Source: Microbacteriaceae bacterium 3FA27C10 (GTDB lineage Bacteria > Actinomycetota > Actinomycetes > Actinomycetales > Microbacteriaceae). From it: 64,000 bases of DNA. The first letter of the stretch is position 1. Every line of letters starts with the position of its first letter. Positions 8,349 through 16,850 of the stretch are shown here, piece by piece. The stretch covers positions 163,347 through 227,346 of the forward strand of contig SCNI01000001.1 in the NCBI GenBank assembly GCA_005502775.1. The letters run 5' to 3'. Under the pieces are notes generated by a model. That model ran no database searches. It saw nothing but the letters and a program-made list of their open reading frames with translations, and was not told the DNA's origin. The position numbers and the translations under genes were made by a program.

Positions 8349-8519
8349 TTAACGGATGCGCGTGAGCAGCGGCACCGGTTCGCGCTCCGTGCGCGTGCGC
8401 TCGGCGGGCGGCGTGCCCGGGCGGGTGGGCACGGCGCCGTAGCCGTCCCGGGTGAGGGCGACGAGGCCGGCTGCGGCCGCCGCGACGGCGAGGATTCCGA
8501 GAATGAGGAGGAGCACCAT
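8349..8519 (-). CDS. Small single-pass membrane protein, 56 residues
   Basis: Short gene of 57 codons. It starts MVLLLILGILAVAAAAAGLV, a single membrane helix with the N-terminus at the helix, followed by a short polar tail beginning LTRDGYGAVPTRPG and rich in Arg, Thr and Pro, ending in TAA. It lies between the PPK2 and LuxR-type genes on the same strand. Small proteins with an N-terminal helix and a DGYG-x-VPTRP tail seem common in Microbacteriaceae, which makes chance unlikely. The ribosome site (GCAGGCG) is weak. Function unknown. Confidence 0.6.
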   Translation of the reverse strand: MVLLLILGILAVAAAAAGLVALTRDGYGAVPTRPGTPPAERTRTEREPVPLLTRIR

Positions 8520-8603
8520 GATTCGCCTGCTTTCGAGAGGTTCGCGTGTTCGTGCAAGAACACGGTGCTCTCTAAGGCGGGCGACCCACCTCGGGTGAAT
8601 GCC

Positions 8604-11600
8604 TTACTTCTGCGCCGGCTCCTCGGCGAAACTGCGGGCCAGGTAGGCCGCCTCGGTGCGGCTGGCCGTCTTGGTCTTGCGGAGGATGTTGGACACGTGC
8701 ACGCTGGCCGTCTTGACGCTGATGTAGAGCGCCTGGGCGATCTGCTTGTTGCTCTGACCCTGGGCGATCAGCGCGAGCACCTGACGTTCGCGCTCCGTCA
8801 ACTCGTCTTCGACCGTCAGCACCCGCTGCGCGCCGTCGGCGTCGCGGCGCCCGGGCAGACGCACCAGGCCGACGCGCCGTTCGAGCTCGGCGACACGGGC
8901 CGTCACCAGCCCCATCCCGATCGCGTCGGCGGCCGCGCGGGCCTCCTCCGCCCGGAGAAGTGCCGCCGTGCGGTCGCCGCTGCCGGCGAGGGCCTCGGCG
9001 TGCCGCACGAGCGCGTACGGGGCGAACGCCGCCGGGGCTCCGGATGCGGTGGCCGCGTCGGCGGCGGCCGCCCAGAGGACCGGGTCCGAGCCGGCGACGG
9101 CGCCGCCGAGCTCGGCCTCGAAGAGCGCGACGAACACCGGGGCCGTCGGCCAGTGGCGCACCGCCTCGAGGCCCCGGCGGAGCCGCGACTCGAGCTCGGC
9201 GAGGTCGATCACGCCGTCGTGCGCCGGGGCGGGGTGCGCGCGGAGCGCGTGCGGAGCCGCCGGCGTGCCGGAGCCGACCGTGCGCACGGCGAGCTCGGTC
9301 CCGGATGCGCGCGCGGCGGCCAGCACTCGCGCAGCCACCGCGAGCAGCGGCAGATCGTAGGCGGGGAAGGTGCGGTGCTCGGGCGCCACGATCGCGGCGG
9401 CTTCGAGCCAGGCTCCGGCGATGTCTCCGTTCGCCAGAGCGATCTCGGCGGCGATGGCCGCGAAGCCCAACCGCGACTGCGCGTCGATGCGGCACTGCAG
9501 GCTCAGGCCCGCCCGCCAGCCGCGCAGCAGTCGATCGGCGCCGGCCGGATCGCCGCCGCGCAGCACCGACTGGAGCTTCTGCAGCTGCAGGTGGGCGCTG
9601 AAGCCGATCGGCGGCTCGAGCTCCAGCGCACGGTCGAGCAATTCGATCGCACGCCGGGTGTGGCCGAGCGCGAAGAGCGGCGCGATCACGTTGGACATCA
9701 GGATGACCCCCGAGGTGCGCTCGACACCACGCGCGCGGGCGCGGTCGAAGCCGGACTCCGCCACCCGGATGGCATCGTCGTAGCGGCCGAGCAGGAAGAA
9801 GGCATCCGACTCGTTCACCCAGTAGCGCAGTCGTGCGGAGTCGTTGCCCACCGCGAGTGCTCCGGCGTCCGCCAGGTCGGCCAGACCGCCCTCGATCTCG
9901 CCCAGCGAGAGTCGCGAGACGCCGCGGATGCTGGAGGCCACCGACATGCGCGCCCGGGAACCCACGGAGTCGGCCTCGGCGAAGGCCAGCTCGGCCGTGG
10001 CCACGGCGTCGGCGAAGCGCGCGGCGAGCATGAGCCGGGCGGCGAGCTCGCCCAGCACGTTGGCACGCAGGACGCTGCGCGGGCGCCCGTCGATCACCTC
10101 GAGGGCTCGCCGAAGCAGCTCGATGGAACCCGTGTGCCCGATGTTCGCCAGGAACGAGGCCTTGTTGCGGAGCAGGCGCGCGAGCTGCTCCGGATGCTCG
10201 GGGCCCGACCCCGCGATCGCCTCGTCGATCAGGGCGATGGCCCGCTCGCTCTCGCCCGCGTTGCGCAGGATGTACGCGGTCTCGCCGAGCAGCTCGACCC
10301 GGCTGCGCCCGGCGAGGGCCTCGGCATCCGGGACCTGCTCCCAGAGCTCGAGCGCGCGCTCCCCCATGCGGGACGCCGTGGCGTTGGCGTAGCTCGCCCG
10401 CGCCTCCTCCATCGCCGCAAGAGAGGAGGCGAAGGCGGCGCGCAGGTTGTGCGCCGCCATCCAGTGGTAGGAGATGGCGGTGGAGTCGGCGCCGGGGCCG
10501 GACCGGCGCTCCTCGAGGGCCTCGGCGTAGGCGGTGTGGAAGCGCATCCGCTCCCCCGGCAGGAGTTCGTCGTGGATGGCCTCGCGCACGAGAGCGTGCC
10601 GGAACGCGTAGGCGGTGCCGTCGACCACGAGCACGTTCGCGAGCACGGCTTCGCGGGCGGCCTCGTCGAGATCGTCGGCCGGCGCCTCGCTCACCCGCAC
10701 GAGCAGCTCGTGCTCCACACGCACGCCGCCGGCCGCGAGCAGGCGCAGCAGGCGCTGGCTGCGGTCGCCGAGGGTCTCGTAACGGGCGAGCACGATGTCG
10801 CGGAGGGTCTCGGGGAAGGCATCGACTCCGGCGAAGTCGCAGCCCACGATCTCCTCGATGAAGAACGGCACTCCGTCGGTGCGCTGCACGACGACGCCGA
10901 GGTCGTGCGCGTCGAGCGGGGTGCCGAGCAGAGCCGTAGAGAGCTGACGCACCTGCCGGCGGTTCAGGCGCGCGAGGTCGAGACGGGAGACGCGACGGCT
11001 GCGGTCGAGCTCGGGCAGCCAGCTGCGGAGGGGATGACCGCGGCCGAGCTCGTCGCTGCGGTAGGTGACCACGAGCAGGATGCGCGCCGACTCCACCACG
11101 CGCACGAGGAAGCGGAGGAGCCCGAGCGTGGCCTGGTCGGCCCAGTGCAGGTCTTCGATCACGATCACGAGCGGGCGCAGGCGCGCCGCGTTCTCGAGCG
11201 TCGAGGCCACGGCGTCGAGCAGCTGCTCGGCGCCGCCACGGCGGCCGGGTTCGGCGGAGCGGACGGCGGACGGGCCCGGAGTCCGGTCGAGCGGCTCGGC
11301 GAGTTCGGGCAGCAGCACGGCGAGGGAATCCCGGGCGGGGCCGGCCGCCTCGAGCAGGGCACTGCGGCCGAGGGCCGCCATGAGAGCACGAAGAGGGGCG
11401 AGGATCGGCGCATAGGGCGGGGCGTCGCGATCGAGGTCGATGCACTGGCCGCGCAGCACGAGGGGGCCGTCACCCGCGGCACCGCCCCGGCTCGCGCCCG
11501 AGGCGGGTGCGCTGCCCGTGAGCTCACGCGCGCCGGTTGCGGCGGGGGCTCCGTTCGAGCCGATCACGTCACCCGCGCCCGCTCCCGCACCGGCGAGGAA

Positions 11601-11747
11601 TTCGGCGACGAGCCGCGTCTTGCCGATGCCGGCCTCGCCACTGACCACCACCGTGCGCGTGGCTCCGGCGACACTCTCGCGGAGGGCGTGGCGCAACGCC
11701 TCGAGGTCGTCCTCGCGGCCGATGAGCGCCGTGCTCGTGAACTGCAT
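8604..11747 (-). CDS. Large LuxR-type ATPase regulator (LAL/MalT-like)
   Basis: 1047 residues. An N-terminal AAA/STAND ATPase carries Walker A GEAGIGKT at residues 37-44 and Walker B VIVIEDLHWAD near residue 208. A long middle region of helical repeats, Ala/Arg-rich and TPR-like, spans about 400-900. A C-terminal LuxR helix-turn-helix follows at about 970-1035: LTERERQVLALIAQGQSNKQ, then YISVKTASVHVSNILRKTKT. LAL regulators activate operons, often carbohydrate or secondary metabolism, when ligand and ATP bind. No obvious target operon is adjacent: only a 56-residue membrane protein lies downstream. A long open frame on the other strand is an effect of GC-rich codon use. Confidence 0.93.
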   Translation of the reverse strand: MQFTSTALIGREDDLEALRHALRESVAGATRTVVVSGEAGIGKTRLVAEFLAGAGAGAGDVIGSNGAPAATGARELTGSAPASGASRGGAAGDGPLVLRGQCIDLDRDAPPYAPILAPLRALMAALGRSALLEAAGPARDSLAVLLPELAEPLDRTPGPSAVRSAEPGRRGGAEQLLDAVASTLENAARLRPLVIVIEDLHWADQATLGLLRFLVRVVESARILLVVTYRSDELGRGHPLRSWLPELDRSRRVSRLDLARLNRRQVRQLSTALLGTPLDAHDLGVVVQRTDGVPFFIEEIVGCDFAGVDAFPETLRDIVLARYETLGDRSQRLLRLLAAGGVRVEHELLVRVSEAPADDLDEAAREAVLANVLVVDGTAYAFRHALVREAIHDELLPGERMRFHTAYAEALEERRSGPGADSTAISYHWMAAHNLRAAFASSLAAMEEARASYANATASRMGERALELWEQVPDAEALAGRSRVELLGETAYILRNAGESERAIALIDEAIAGSGPEHPEQLARLLRNKASFLANIGHTGSIELLRRALEVIDGRPRSVLRANVLGELAARLMLAARFADAVATAELAFAEADSVGSRARMSVASSIRGVSRLSLGEIEGGLADLADAGALAVGNDSARLRYWVNESDAFFLLGRYDDAIRVAESGFDRARARGVERTSGVILMSNVIAPLFALGHTRRAIELLDRALELEPPIGFSAHLQLQKLQSVLRGGDPAGADRLLRGWRAGLSLQCRIDAQSRLGFAAIAAEIALANGDIAGAWLEAAAIVAPEHRTFPAYDLPLLAVAARVLAAARASGTELAVRTVGSGTPAAPHALRAHPAPAHDGVIDLAELESRLRRGLEAVRHWPTAPVFVALFEAELGGAVAGSDPVLWAAAADAATASGAPAAFAPYALVRHAEALAGSGDRTAALLRAEEARAAADAIGMGLVTARVAELERRVGLVRLPGRRDADGAQRVLTVEDELTERERQVLALIAQGQSNKQIAQALYISVKTASVHVSNILRKTKTASRTEAAYLARSFAEEPAQK

Positions 11748-11853
11748 GTCTCCATGCTCCCACCCGCCGGTGACACCGGTGCGGACCGCGTGGGTATCGA
11801 CGCCGCCGGAGCCGGCGGCCCCGGACGACTCGCCGAGTGCGCCCGCGCCCAGG

Positions 11854-12063
11854 CTAGGCGTGGCGTGGCCGACGGCCGAACAACCCGCGCGGGCGACGGG
11901 TCAGGCGCACCGTATCCGGAGCGCCCGCCGTACGAGCTCCGACGGTGGCCGCAGCGACCTGGGCGGCCCGCTCGGCGCGCATCCGGCGCCGCTCGAGTTC
12001 GCGGGTCAGTTCTTGTTCGCGCGCCTCGGTGAGCCACGAGAACGAGTATTCACTCATCAGCAT
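11854..12063 (-). CDS. Small basic coiled protein, 69 residues
   Basis: ATG 12063 has GGAGG nine bases upstream; ATG 12057 (MSEYSFSW) is an alternative. The protein reads SWLTEAREQELTRELERRRM in the middle, a charged amphipathic helix, and ends in an Arg-rich stretch RRPRGLFGRRPRHA. It has no membrane segment or cysteine. It lies upstream of the LuxR-type gene on the same strand, 106 bp apart. Small proteins of this kind are common in Microbacteriaceae and of unknown function. Confidence 0.65.
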   Translation of the reverse strand: MLMSEYSFSWLTEAREQELTRELERRRMRAERAAQVAAATVGARTAGAPDTVRLTRRPRGLFGRRPRHA

Positions 12064-12178
12064 TGCGATGCACCTCCGATGCCGGGCCTCTCCCGACATG
12101 TCGATGCTCGTCTCTAAGGCGCTGCCCCGGCATCGGGCATCTGCCCTATTCGGCGTGGGACGAGCTGCCCGGAATGGG

Positions 12179-12219
12179 AAAAGGGGGTCATGTCCGCACT
12201 GGGCGGACATGACCCCCTG
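12179..12219 (-). terminator. Terminator downstream of padR
   Basis: A perfect 15-bp stem, GGGGGTCATGTCCGC (12183-12197) with GCGGACATGACCCCC (12203-12217) and a 5-nt loop. Read on the minus strand it is followed by TTTTCCCATT, and it begins 24 bp after the padR stop. Confidence 0.8.
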
Positions 12220-12242
12220 ATCTCATGCCGTGGTGAGACCGC

Positions 12243-12869
12243 CTAGTCCGCGAGGATCAGGTAGAGGGCCCGACGGGCCTCGTCGATCTTCTCGGTGGCC
12301 GCCGCGCGCTGCGCCTCGGTGGCACCGAAGCGGAACTGCTGAACCACGCCCATGAGCTTGGCGACGCCGGCGTGGAACTCCGCGTCGACGGCGGACTGGC
12401 CCGCAGTGGCCTGCCAGGCCTTGGTGAGCTCCTCGGCGTGCTCGGCCACGTAGGCCTTGCCCGTCTCGGTCAGCTCGAACTCGGTGCGCTTGCCGTCACC
12501 GGTGGCGACGATCAGCTCCTCGTCGACGAGCTGCTGCAGCGTCGGGTAGACCGAGCCGGGGCTCGGACGCCACACTCCCCCGGTCTTCTCGGCGATCGCC
12601 TTGATCAGGCCGTAGCCGTTCGACGGGGCGGTCTCGAGCAGGGAGAGGATGGCCGAGCGCACGTCGCCGCGGCTCGCCCGCTGCGGCCCGCGCGGACCGA
12701 ACCCGGGGCCGAAGCCGCCGAAGCCCGGTCCGCCCATTCCGGGGCCGAAGCCGGCCCGGCGGCCGTGACCGTGGGGGCCGCGCTCCCAGCCTCCGCGGGA
12801 GCGGCGGTCGTGGTGGTCGTGGTGGTCGTGTTCCTGGTTCTGACTGGTGTCGTTGTGAATGCGTCGCAT
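12243..12869 (-). CDS. PadR-family regulator with His/Gly-rich N-terminus
   Basis: 208 residues. The PadR winged helix (about residues 66-145) reads RSAILSLLETAPSNGYGLIK, then GVWRPSPGSVYPTLQQLVDE and TEFELTETGKAYV; a dimerising helical C-terminus follows. The first 65 residues are unusual: an Asp/His cluster (HDHHDHHDRR) and then Gly/Phe/Pro-rich repeats (GPGMGGPGFGGFGPGFGPRG). The cluster could bind a metal or be a disordered tail. Two GATATATC sites lie upstream and suggest autoregulation. The amine permease gene ends just upstream on the same strand, so the two might be linked. Confidence 0.9.
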   Translation of the reverse strand: MRRIHNDTSQNQEHDHHDHHDRRSRGGWERGPHGHGRRAGFGPGMGGPGFGGFGPGFGPRGPQRASRGDVRSAILSLLETAPSNGYGLIKAIAEKTGGVWRPSPGSVYPTLQQLVDEELIVATGDGKRTEFELTETGKAYVAEHAEELTKAWQATAGQSAVDAEFHAGVAKLMGVVQQFRFGATEAQRAAATEKIDEARRALYLILAD

Positions 12870-12929
12870 GATGCATCCGCCTTTCTGAAGAGAAAATCTA
12901 AGACCGCGACTGTTTCGCGATGTGTCAAA

Positions 12930-12970
12930 GATATATCGGTAATTTCAGAAAGTCAAGTCAGAGATATATC
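12930..12970. promoter_or_regulatory. Twin GATATATC sites upstream of padR
   Basis: The palindrome GATATATC occurs at 12930-12937 and 12963-12970, each followed by G, with centres 33 bp apart (three helical turns). The stretch is AT-rich in a GC-rich genome and lies directly upstream of padR. PadR operators are typically AT-rich palindromes, so these are likely autoregulatory sites. Confidence 0.6.
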
Positions 12971-12975
12971 GCTGA

Positions 12976-14544
12976 CTACTCTTCGGCGAACACCTCGGCC
13001 TCCATGGCGTCATAGCCCTCGGTCTGCGGGTCGCCGTGCAGGCCACCGCTCAGGGCGTACTCCTCCTCCGGAGAGAGCACGAGCCGCTTGCGGCCCACCA
13101 GCGCGAAGATCGCGAGACCGACCACGAAGATCACCAGGAAAGTGACCACGGCGAGCTGGAACGGCGGCGCCAGGATGATGCCGAGGAACGCGGCGAAGGC
13201 GATGATGCCCGCGACCACGGCACCCGCGATGCCGGTGGGGCTCTTCCACGGCCGCTTCGCGTTCGGGAACTTGCGGCGCAGCACGATGAAGGAGACCATC
13301 TGCATCATGTAGGAGATCACCGCGCCGAACACGGCGATGAAGAGGATGATGCCCGTCACCGCCCCGGCGATGTCGGGGATCGCGGTTCCGAGCAGCGTCA
13401 CCGCGACCAGGATGATGAAGCCGATCACGGCGCCCACGATCAGCGCCACCCACGGCGTCTGGTTCTTCGCTCCGGTGAGCGACAGGAACTTCGGGTAATA
13501 CCCGGCCCGCGAGAGCGAATACATGTTGCGGCCGTAGGCGTACATGATGCCCTGCAGCGAGGCGAGCAGGCCGATGAGCGCGAAGAGCGACAGGATGGCG
13601 GCCACGCTGCCGGGCAGGAACACCCGGAAGCCCGCGAGCAGCGGCTCGTCACCGTCACCCGGCGAGACGGTGAGGTCGGCCGATCCGGTGACGGCGGGGT
13701 TGAGGAAGAGCACGAGCACCGCGAAGAACGCCAGCGTGACGACTCCCCACACGCTCGCCTTCGGGATGTCCTTGGCCGGGTTGTGCGCCTCCTCGGCCGC
13801 CAGAGGCAGCTCCTCGATGCCGAGGAAGAACCAGATCGCGAACGGCAGCGCGAACAGGATGCCCATGCCGCCGAAGGGCAGGAACGAGGAGTTGCCCTCG
13901 GTGGGCGCGATGTCGAGCAGCTTCGAGAAGTCGACGACGCCGTTGGCGAGCGCGAGCACGGCGAACAGCAGCAGCACCGCCATCGAGATGATCGCCACCA
14001 CCAGCGCGAACCGGAAACCCACGGAGGCGCCGAGCGAGTTGAGCCCGACGAAGACGACATAGAGGATGATCCACCACAGCCACGGGGGCAGTGACAGCCC
14101 GAAGAGCTCGGTCACGATCGAGTTCGCGTAGCTCGCCGAGAAGAGCACCACCACCGCCGTGGTGACCACGTACTCGATGGTCTCGGCGAGACCCGTCACG
14201 AACCCTCCCCACGGCCCGAGCGCCGCCCGCGAGAAGGAGTAGGCGCCGCCGGTGTGCGGCATCGCCGCCGACATCTCGCCGATGGAGAAGATCATCGTGA
14301 AGTACATGACGATGACGACGGCCGTCGCGATGAGCAGGCCGCCCCAGCCGCCCACTCCGAGTCCCGGGTTCCAGCCGGAGAAGTCCCCCGAGATCACGGC
14401 GGCGATGCCGATTCCCCACAATCCCCAGATGCCGGCCGAGCGGCGGAGCTTGCGCTTGTCGAAGTACTCGGCCCCGGCGGTCTCGTAGGAGACGCCCGAC
14501 ACGGTTCTGGTCTCTTTGGTCATACCCGGCATATTGGCGGTCAT
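12976..14544 (-). CDS. APC-superfamily permease, ethanolamine/amine-type
   Basis: About 522 residues with some twelve membrane helices. The N-terminal part reads KRKLRRSAGIWGLWGIGIAA, then ISGDFSGWNPGLGVGGWGGL, the form seen in ethanolamine permeases (Eat family); the first helix holds the broken substrate-binding stretch. Helix 6 and its loop read FFLGIEELPLAAEEAHNPAK. The start is uncertain: ATG 14544, ATG 14523 and GTG 14580 are all in frame and none has a good ribosome site. It is divergent from the glutamine-synthetase-like gene and probably imports the amine or amino alcohol that the cassette degrades. Confidence 0.88.
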   Translation of the reverse strand: MTANMPGMTKETRTVSGVSYETAGAEYFDKRKLRRSAGIWGLWGIGIAAVISGDFSGWNPGLGVGGWGGLLIATAVVIVMYFTMIFSIGEMSAAMPHTGGAYSFSRAALGPWGGFVTGLAETIEYVVTTAVVVLFSASYANSIVTELFGLSLPPWLWWIILYVVFVGLNSLGASVGFRFALVVAIISMAVLLLFAVLALANGVVDFSKLLDIAPTEGNSSFLPFGGMGILFALPFAIWFFLGIEELPLAAEEAHNPAKDIPKASVWGVVTLAFFAVLVLFLNPAVTGSADLTVSPGDGDEPLLAGFRVFLPGSVAAILSLFALIGLLASLQGIMYAYGRNMYSLSRAGYYPKFLSLTGAKNQTPWVALIVGAVIGFIILVAVTLLGTAIPDIAGAVTGIILFIAVFGAVISYMMQMVSFIVLRRKFPNAKRPWKSPTGIAGAVVAGIIAFAAFLGIILAPPFQLAVVTFLVIFVVGLAIFALVGRKRLVLSPEEEYALSGGLHGDPQTEGYDAMEAEVFAEE

Positions 14545-14570
14545 TGGACGAACTTGTCTACCTTTGGAAG

Positions 14571-14584
14571 TTACGAGCACGTAA
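14571..14584. promoter_or_regulatory. Candidate GntR/FadR operator between permease and ligase genes
   Basis: TTACG-AGCA-CGTAA is a perfect 5-bp inverted repeat in the divergent promoter region. The FadR-type regulator encoded at the end of the cassette is the likely binder. Short, so it could be chance. Confidence 0.35.
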
Positions 14585-14647
14585 ATTGAGGCGCTGTCTC
14601 GATGCCCGGCTGTGATCTAATGGTTGGAATTGAACCGAGGAGACACC

Positions 14648-16036
14648 GTGGCTTCACCGTCTGCACCGCTCACCCTCGAACGTCTGACCGAGCTCGTGGG
14701 GGCCGGCGACGTCGACACCGTGATCGTGGCCTTCACCGACATGCAGGGCCGTCTCGTGGGAAAGCGCGTGTCTGCGCGCCTGTTCCTCGACGACGTGGCC
14801 CAGCACGGCGCGGAGTGCTGCAACTACCTGCTCGCCGTCGACGTGGAGATGAACACCGTCGCCGGATACTCCATGTCGAGCTGGGAGCACGGCTACGGCG
14901 ACATGGCGATGATCCCCGACTTCACCACCCTGCGCCTCGCGCCCTGGCTTCCCGGCACGGCGATGATCACGGCCGATCTGGAGTGGCTCGACGGAGCCCC
15001 CGTCGTCGCCTCGCCGCGCCAGATCCTGAAGGCCCAGCTCGAGCGTCTGAAGGAGCGGGGCCTCGAGGCCTTCGTCGGCACCGAGCTCGAGTTCATCGTG
15101 TTCGAGAACAGCTTCCGCGAGGCGTGGGCGAAGGGCTACCGCGAGCTCACGCCCGCCAGCGACTACAACATCGACTACGCGCTCCTCGCCTCCACCCGCA
15201 TGGAGCCTCTGCTGCGCGACATCCGCAACGCCATGGACGGCGCCGGAATGTACTGCGAGGGCGTCAAGGGCGAGTGCAACCTCGGTCAGCAGGAGATCGC
15301 CTTCCGCTACGCCAGCGCGCTCACCACCTGCGACAACCACTCGATCTACAAGAACGGCGCCAAGGAGATCGCCGATGCACACGGCAAGAGCCTGACCTTC
15401 ATGGCCAAGTTCAACGAGCGCGAGGGCAACAGCTGCCACATCCACATCAGCCTGCGCTCCACCGAGGGAGCGCCGGTCTTCGCCGCCGAGGTCGACCCCG
15501 ACGAGGGGCCGTCGAAGCACCACGGCATGTCGAAGCTCTTCCGGCACTTCCTCGCCGGTCAGGTGGCCGCGCTGCGCGAACTCACCCTCTTCTCCGCTCC
15601 CAACATCAACTCCTACAAGCGCTACGTCGACGGCAGCTTCGCCCCGACGGCGGTGGCGTGGGGCTTCGACAACCGCACCTGCGCCTTGCGCGTGGTGGGC
15701 CACGGGCTCGGGATGCGGGTGGAGAACCGGGTGCCGGGCGGCGACGTGAACCAGTACCTCGCGGTCGCGGCGCTCATCGCGGCGGGCCTGCACGGCATCG
15801 AGAACGAGCTGGAGCTCGAGGACGCCTTCGTGGGCAACGCCTACGAGGGCGACTCCCCGCGGGTGCCGACGACGCTGCGGGATGCGGCGGCCCTGTTCGC
15901 GGAGTCGGTGATCGCCCGCGAGGCCTTCGGCGACGAGGTGGTCGAGCACTACCTCAACAACGCCCGTATCGAGCTCGCCGCCTACGATGCGGCGGTCACC
16001 GACTGGGAGCGGGTGCGCGGTTTTGAGCGCCTCTGA
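14648..16036 (+). CDS. Glutamine-synthetase-family gamma-glutamyl-amine ligase (PuuA/GlnA-like)
   Basis: 462 residues from GTG 14648, set by GAGGAGA six bases upstream; a longer in-frame start at 14624 lacks such a site. The GS fold is complete: the N-terminal beta-grasp (TVIVAFTDMQGRLVGKRVSA), the catalytic-domain glutamates (GTELEFIVFE and GVKGECNLGQQEI), the ATP motif NSCHIHISL, NINSYKRY and the arginine segment NRTCALRVVGHG. The lack of the GSII and adenylation signatures and the neighbourhood point to a gamma-glutamylpolyamine or gamma-glutamylethanolamide synthetase rather than true nitrogen assimilation. It would couple glutamate to an amine using ATP, the first step of the cassette. 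Confidence 0.9.
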   Translation: MASPSAPLTLERLTELVGAGDVDTVIVAFTDMQGRLVGKRVSARLFLDDVAQHGAECCNYLLAVDVEMNTVAGYSMSSWEHGYGDMAMIPDFTTLRLAPWLPGTAMITADLEWLDGAPVVASPRQILKAQLERLKERGLEAFVGTELEFIVFENSFREAWAKGYRELTPASDYNIDYALLASTRMEPLLRDIRNAMDGAGMYCEGVKGECNLGQQEIAFRYASALTTCDNHSIYKNGAKEIADAHGKSLTFMAKFNEREGNSCHIHISLRSTEGAPVFAAEVDPDEGPSKHHGMSKLFRHFLAGQVAALRELTLFSAPNINSYKRYVDGSFAPTAVAWGFDNRTCALRVVGHGLGMRVENRVPGGDVNQYLAVAALIAAGLHGIENELELEDAFVGNAYEGDSPRVPTTLRDAAALFAESVIAREAFGDEVVEHYLNNARIELAAYDAAVTDWERVRGFERL

Positions 16037-16046
16037 GACGCCGAGC

Positions 16047-16850
16047 GTGACGACCGATACGACGGGCGCGACCGGGGCGACCGCATCCGGCCGCCCCGTG
16101 ATCGGCCTCACCACCTACCTCGAGCAGGCGCAGACCGGGGTGTGGGACGTTCCGGCGGCCTTCCTCCCCCACGCGTACTTCTCCGCCGTCACCCGGGCGG
16201 GCGGCATCGCCGTGCTGCTGCCCCCGCAACCGGTCGACGCGGGCATCGCCGAGCGCGTGCTCGACGGCCTCGACGGCCTCATCATCACGGGCGGCAAAGA
16301 CGTGGAGCCCGCCCGCTACGGCGCCGAGCCCCACCCGGAGACCGACGAGCCGCGACCCGATCGCGACGCCTGGGAAGATGCGCTGCTCACCGCCGCGATC
16401 GCGCGAGAGCTGCCCTTCCTCGGCATCTGCCGCGGCGCCCAGGTGCTCAATGTGGCCCTCGGCGGCTCGCTGCATCAGCACCTGCCCGACGTGGTGGGAG
16501 ACCGCCGCTACCAGCCGGGCGGTGGCTCCTACGCGAGCGCGCCCGTCGCCGTCGCACCGGGCACGCTTCTCGCCGGGGCCCTCGCCGGGACCCCCGAGCT
16601 CGACGTGCCGGTCTACCATCACCAGGCCATCGACCGGGTCGGCGACGGCCTCGTGGTCACCGCCCGCACCCCCGACGGCATCGTCGAGGCCGTGGAGCTC
16701 ACCACGGTGCCGTTCGGCGTGGCGGTGCAGTGGCACCCGGAGGTGGACGCCGGCGACCTGCGGTTGTTCGAGGCCCTGGTCGACGCCGCACGCGCATCCG
16801 CGACCAGGGGCGCCCCCGACCCGAGCTCGACCCGGGAGGCCGCCCGATGA
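16047..16850 (+). CDS. Class I glutamine amidotransferase-like gamma-glutamyl hydrolase (PuuD-like)
   Basis: About 267 residues from GTG 16047; TTG 16023, overlapping the previous stop, is an alternative. The peptidase C26 fold shows GLIITGGKDVEPARYG near the start, the catalytic cysteine in FLGICRGAQVLNVALGGSLH and the His-Glu pair in AVQWHPEV. PuuD hydrolyses gamma-glutamyl-GABA to glutamate and GABA. Here it would release the oxidised product of the gamma-glutamylated substrate and recover glutamate. It ends in ATGA overlap with the aldehyde dehydrogenase gene, so the two are translationally coupled. Confidence 0.9.
   Translation: MTTDTTGATGATASGRPVIGLTTYLEQAQTGVWDVPAAFLPHAYFSAVTRAGGIAVLLPPQPVDAGIAERVLDGLDGLIITGGKDVEPARYGAEPHPETDEPRPDRDAWEDALLTAAIARELPFLGICRGAQVLNVALGGSLHQHLPDVVGDRRYQPGGGSYASAPVAVAPGTLLAGALAGTPELDVPVYHHQAIDRVGDGLVVTARTPDGIVEAVELTTVPFGVAVQWHPEVDAGDLRLFEALVDAARASATRGAPDPSSTREAAR

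Noticed and set aside
8295..12032. A 1245-codon open frame on the plus strand opposite the LuxR-type gene, and a 957-codon one in another minus frame
   Set aside because: Both are Arg/Gly/Ala/Pro-rich with no domain. They are by-products of GC-rich third positions of the real gene, which has ATPase and LuxR motifs.
12183..12217. The perfect 15-bp inverted repeat considered as a regulator binding site
   Set aside because: The T-run on the minus strand and the place just after the padR stop make a terminator the simpler explanation.
16047..16850. Considered as a GMP-synthase-type or pyridoxal-synthesis glutaminase
   Set aside because: The ICRGAQVLN and QWHPE context and the neighbours fit the gamma-glutamyl hydrolase (peptidase C26) group. 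No synthase partner is present.
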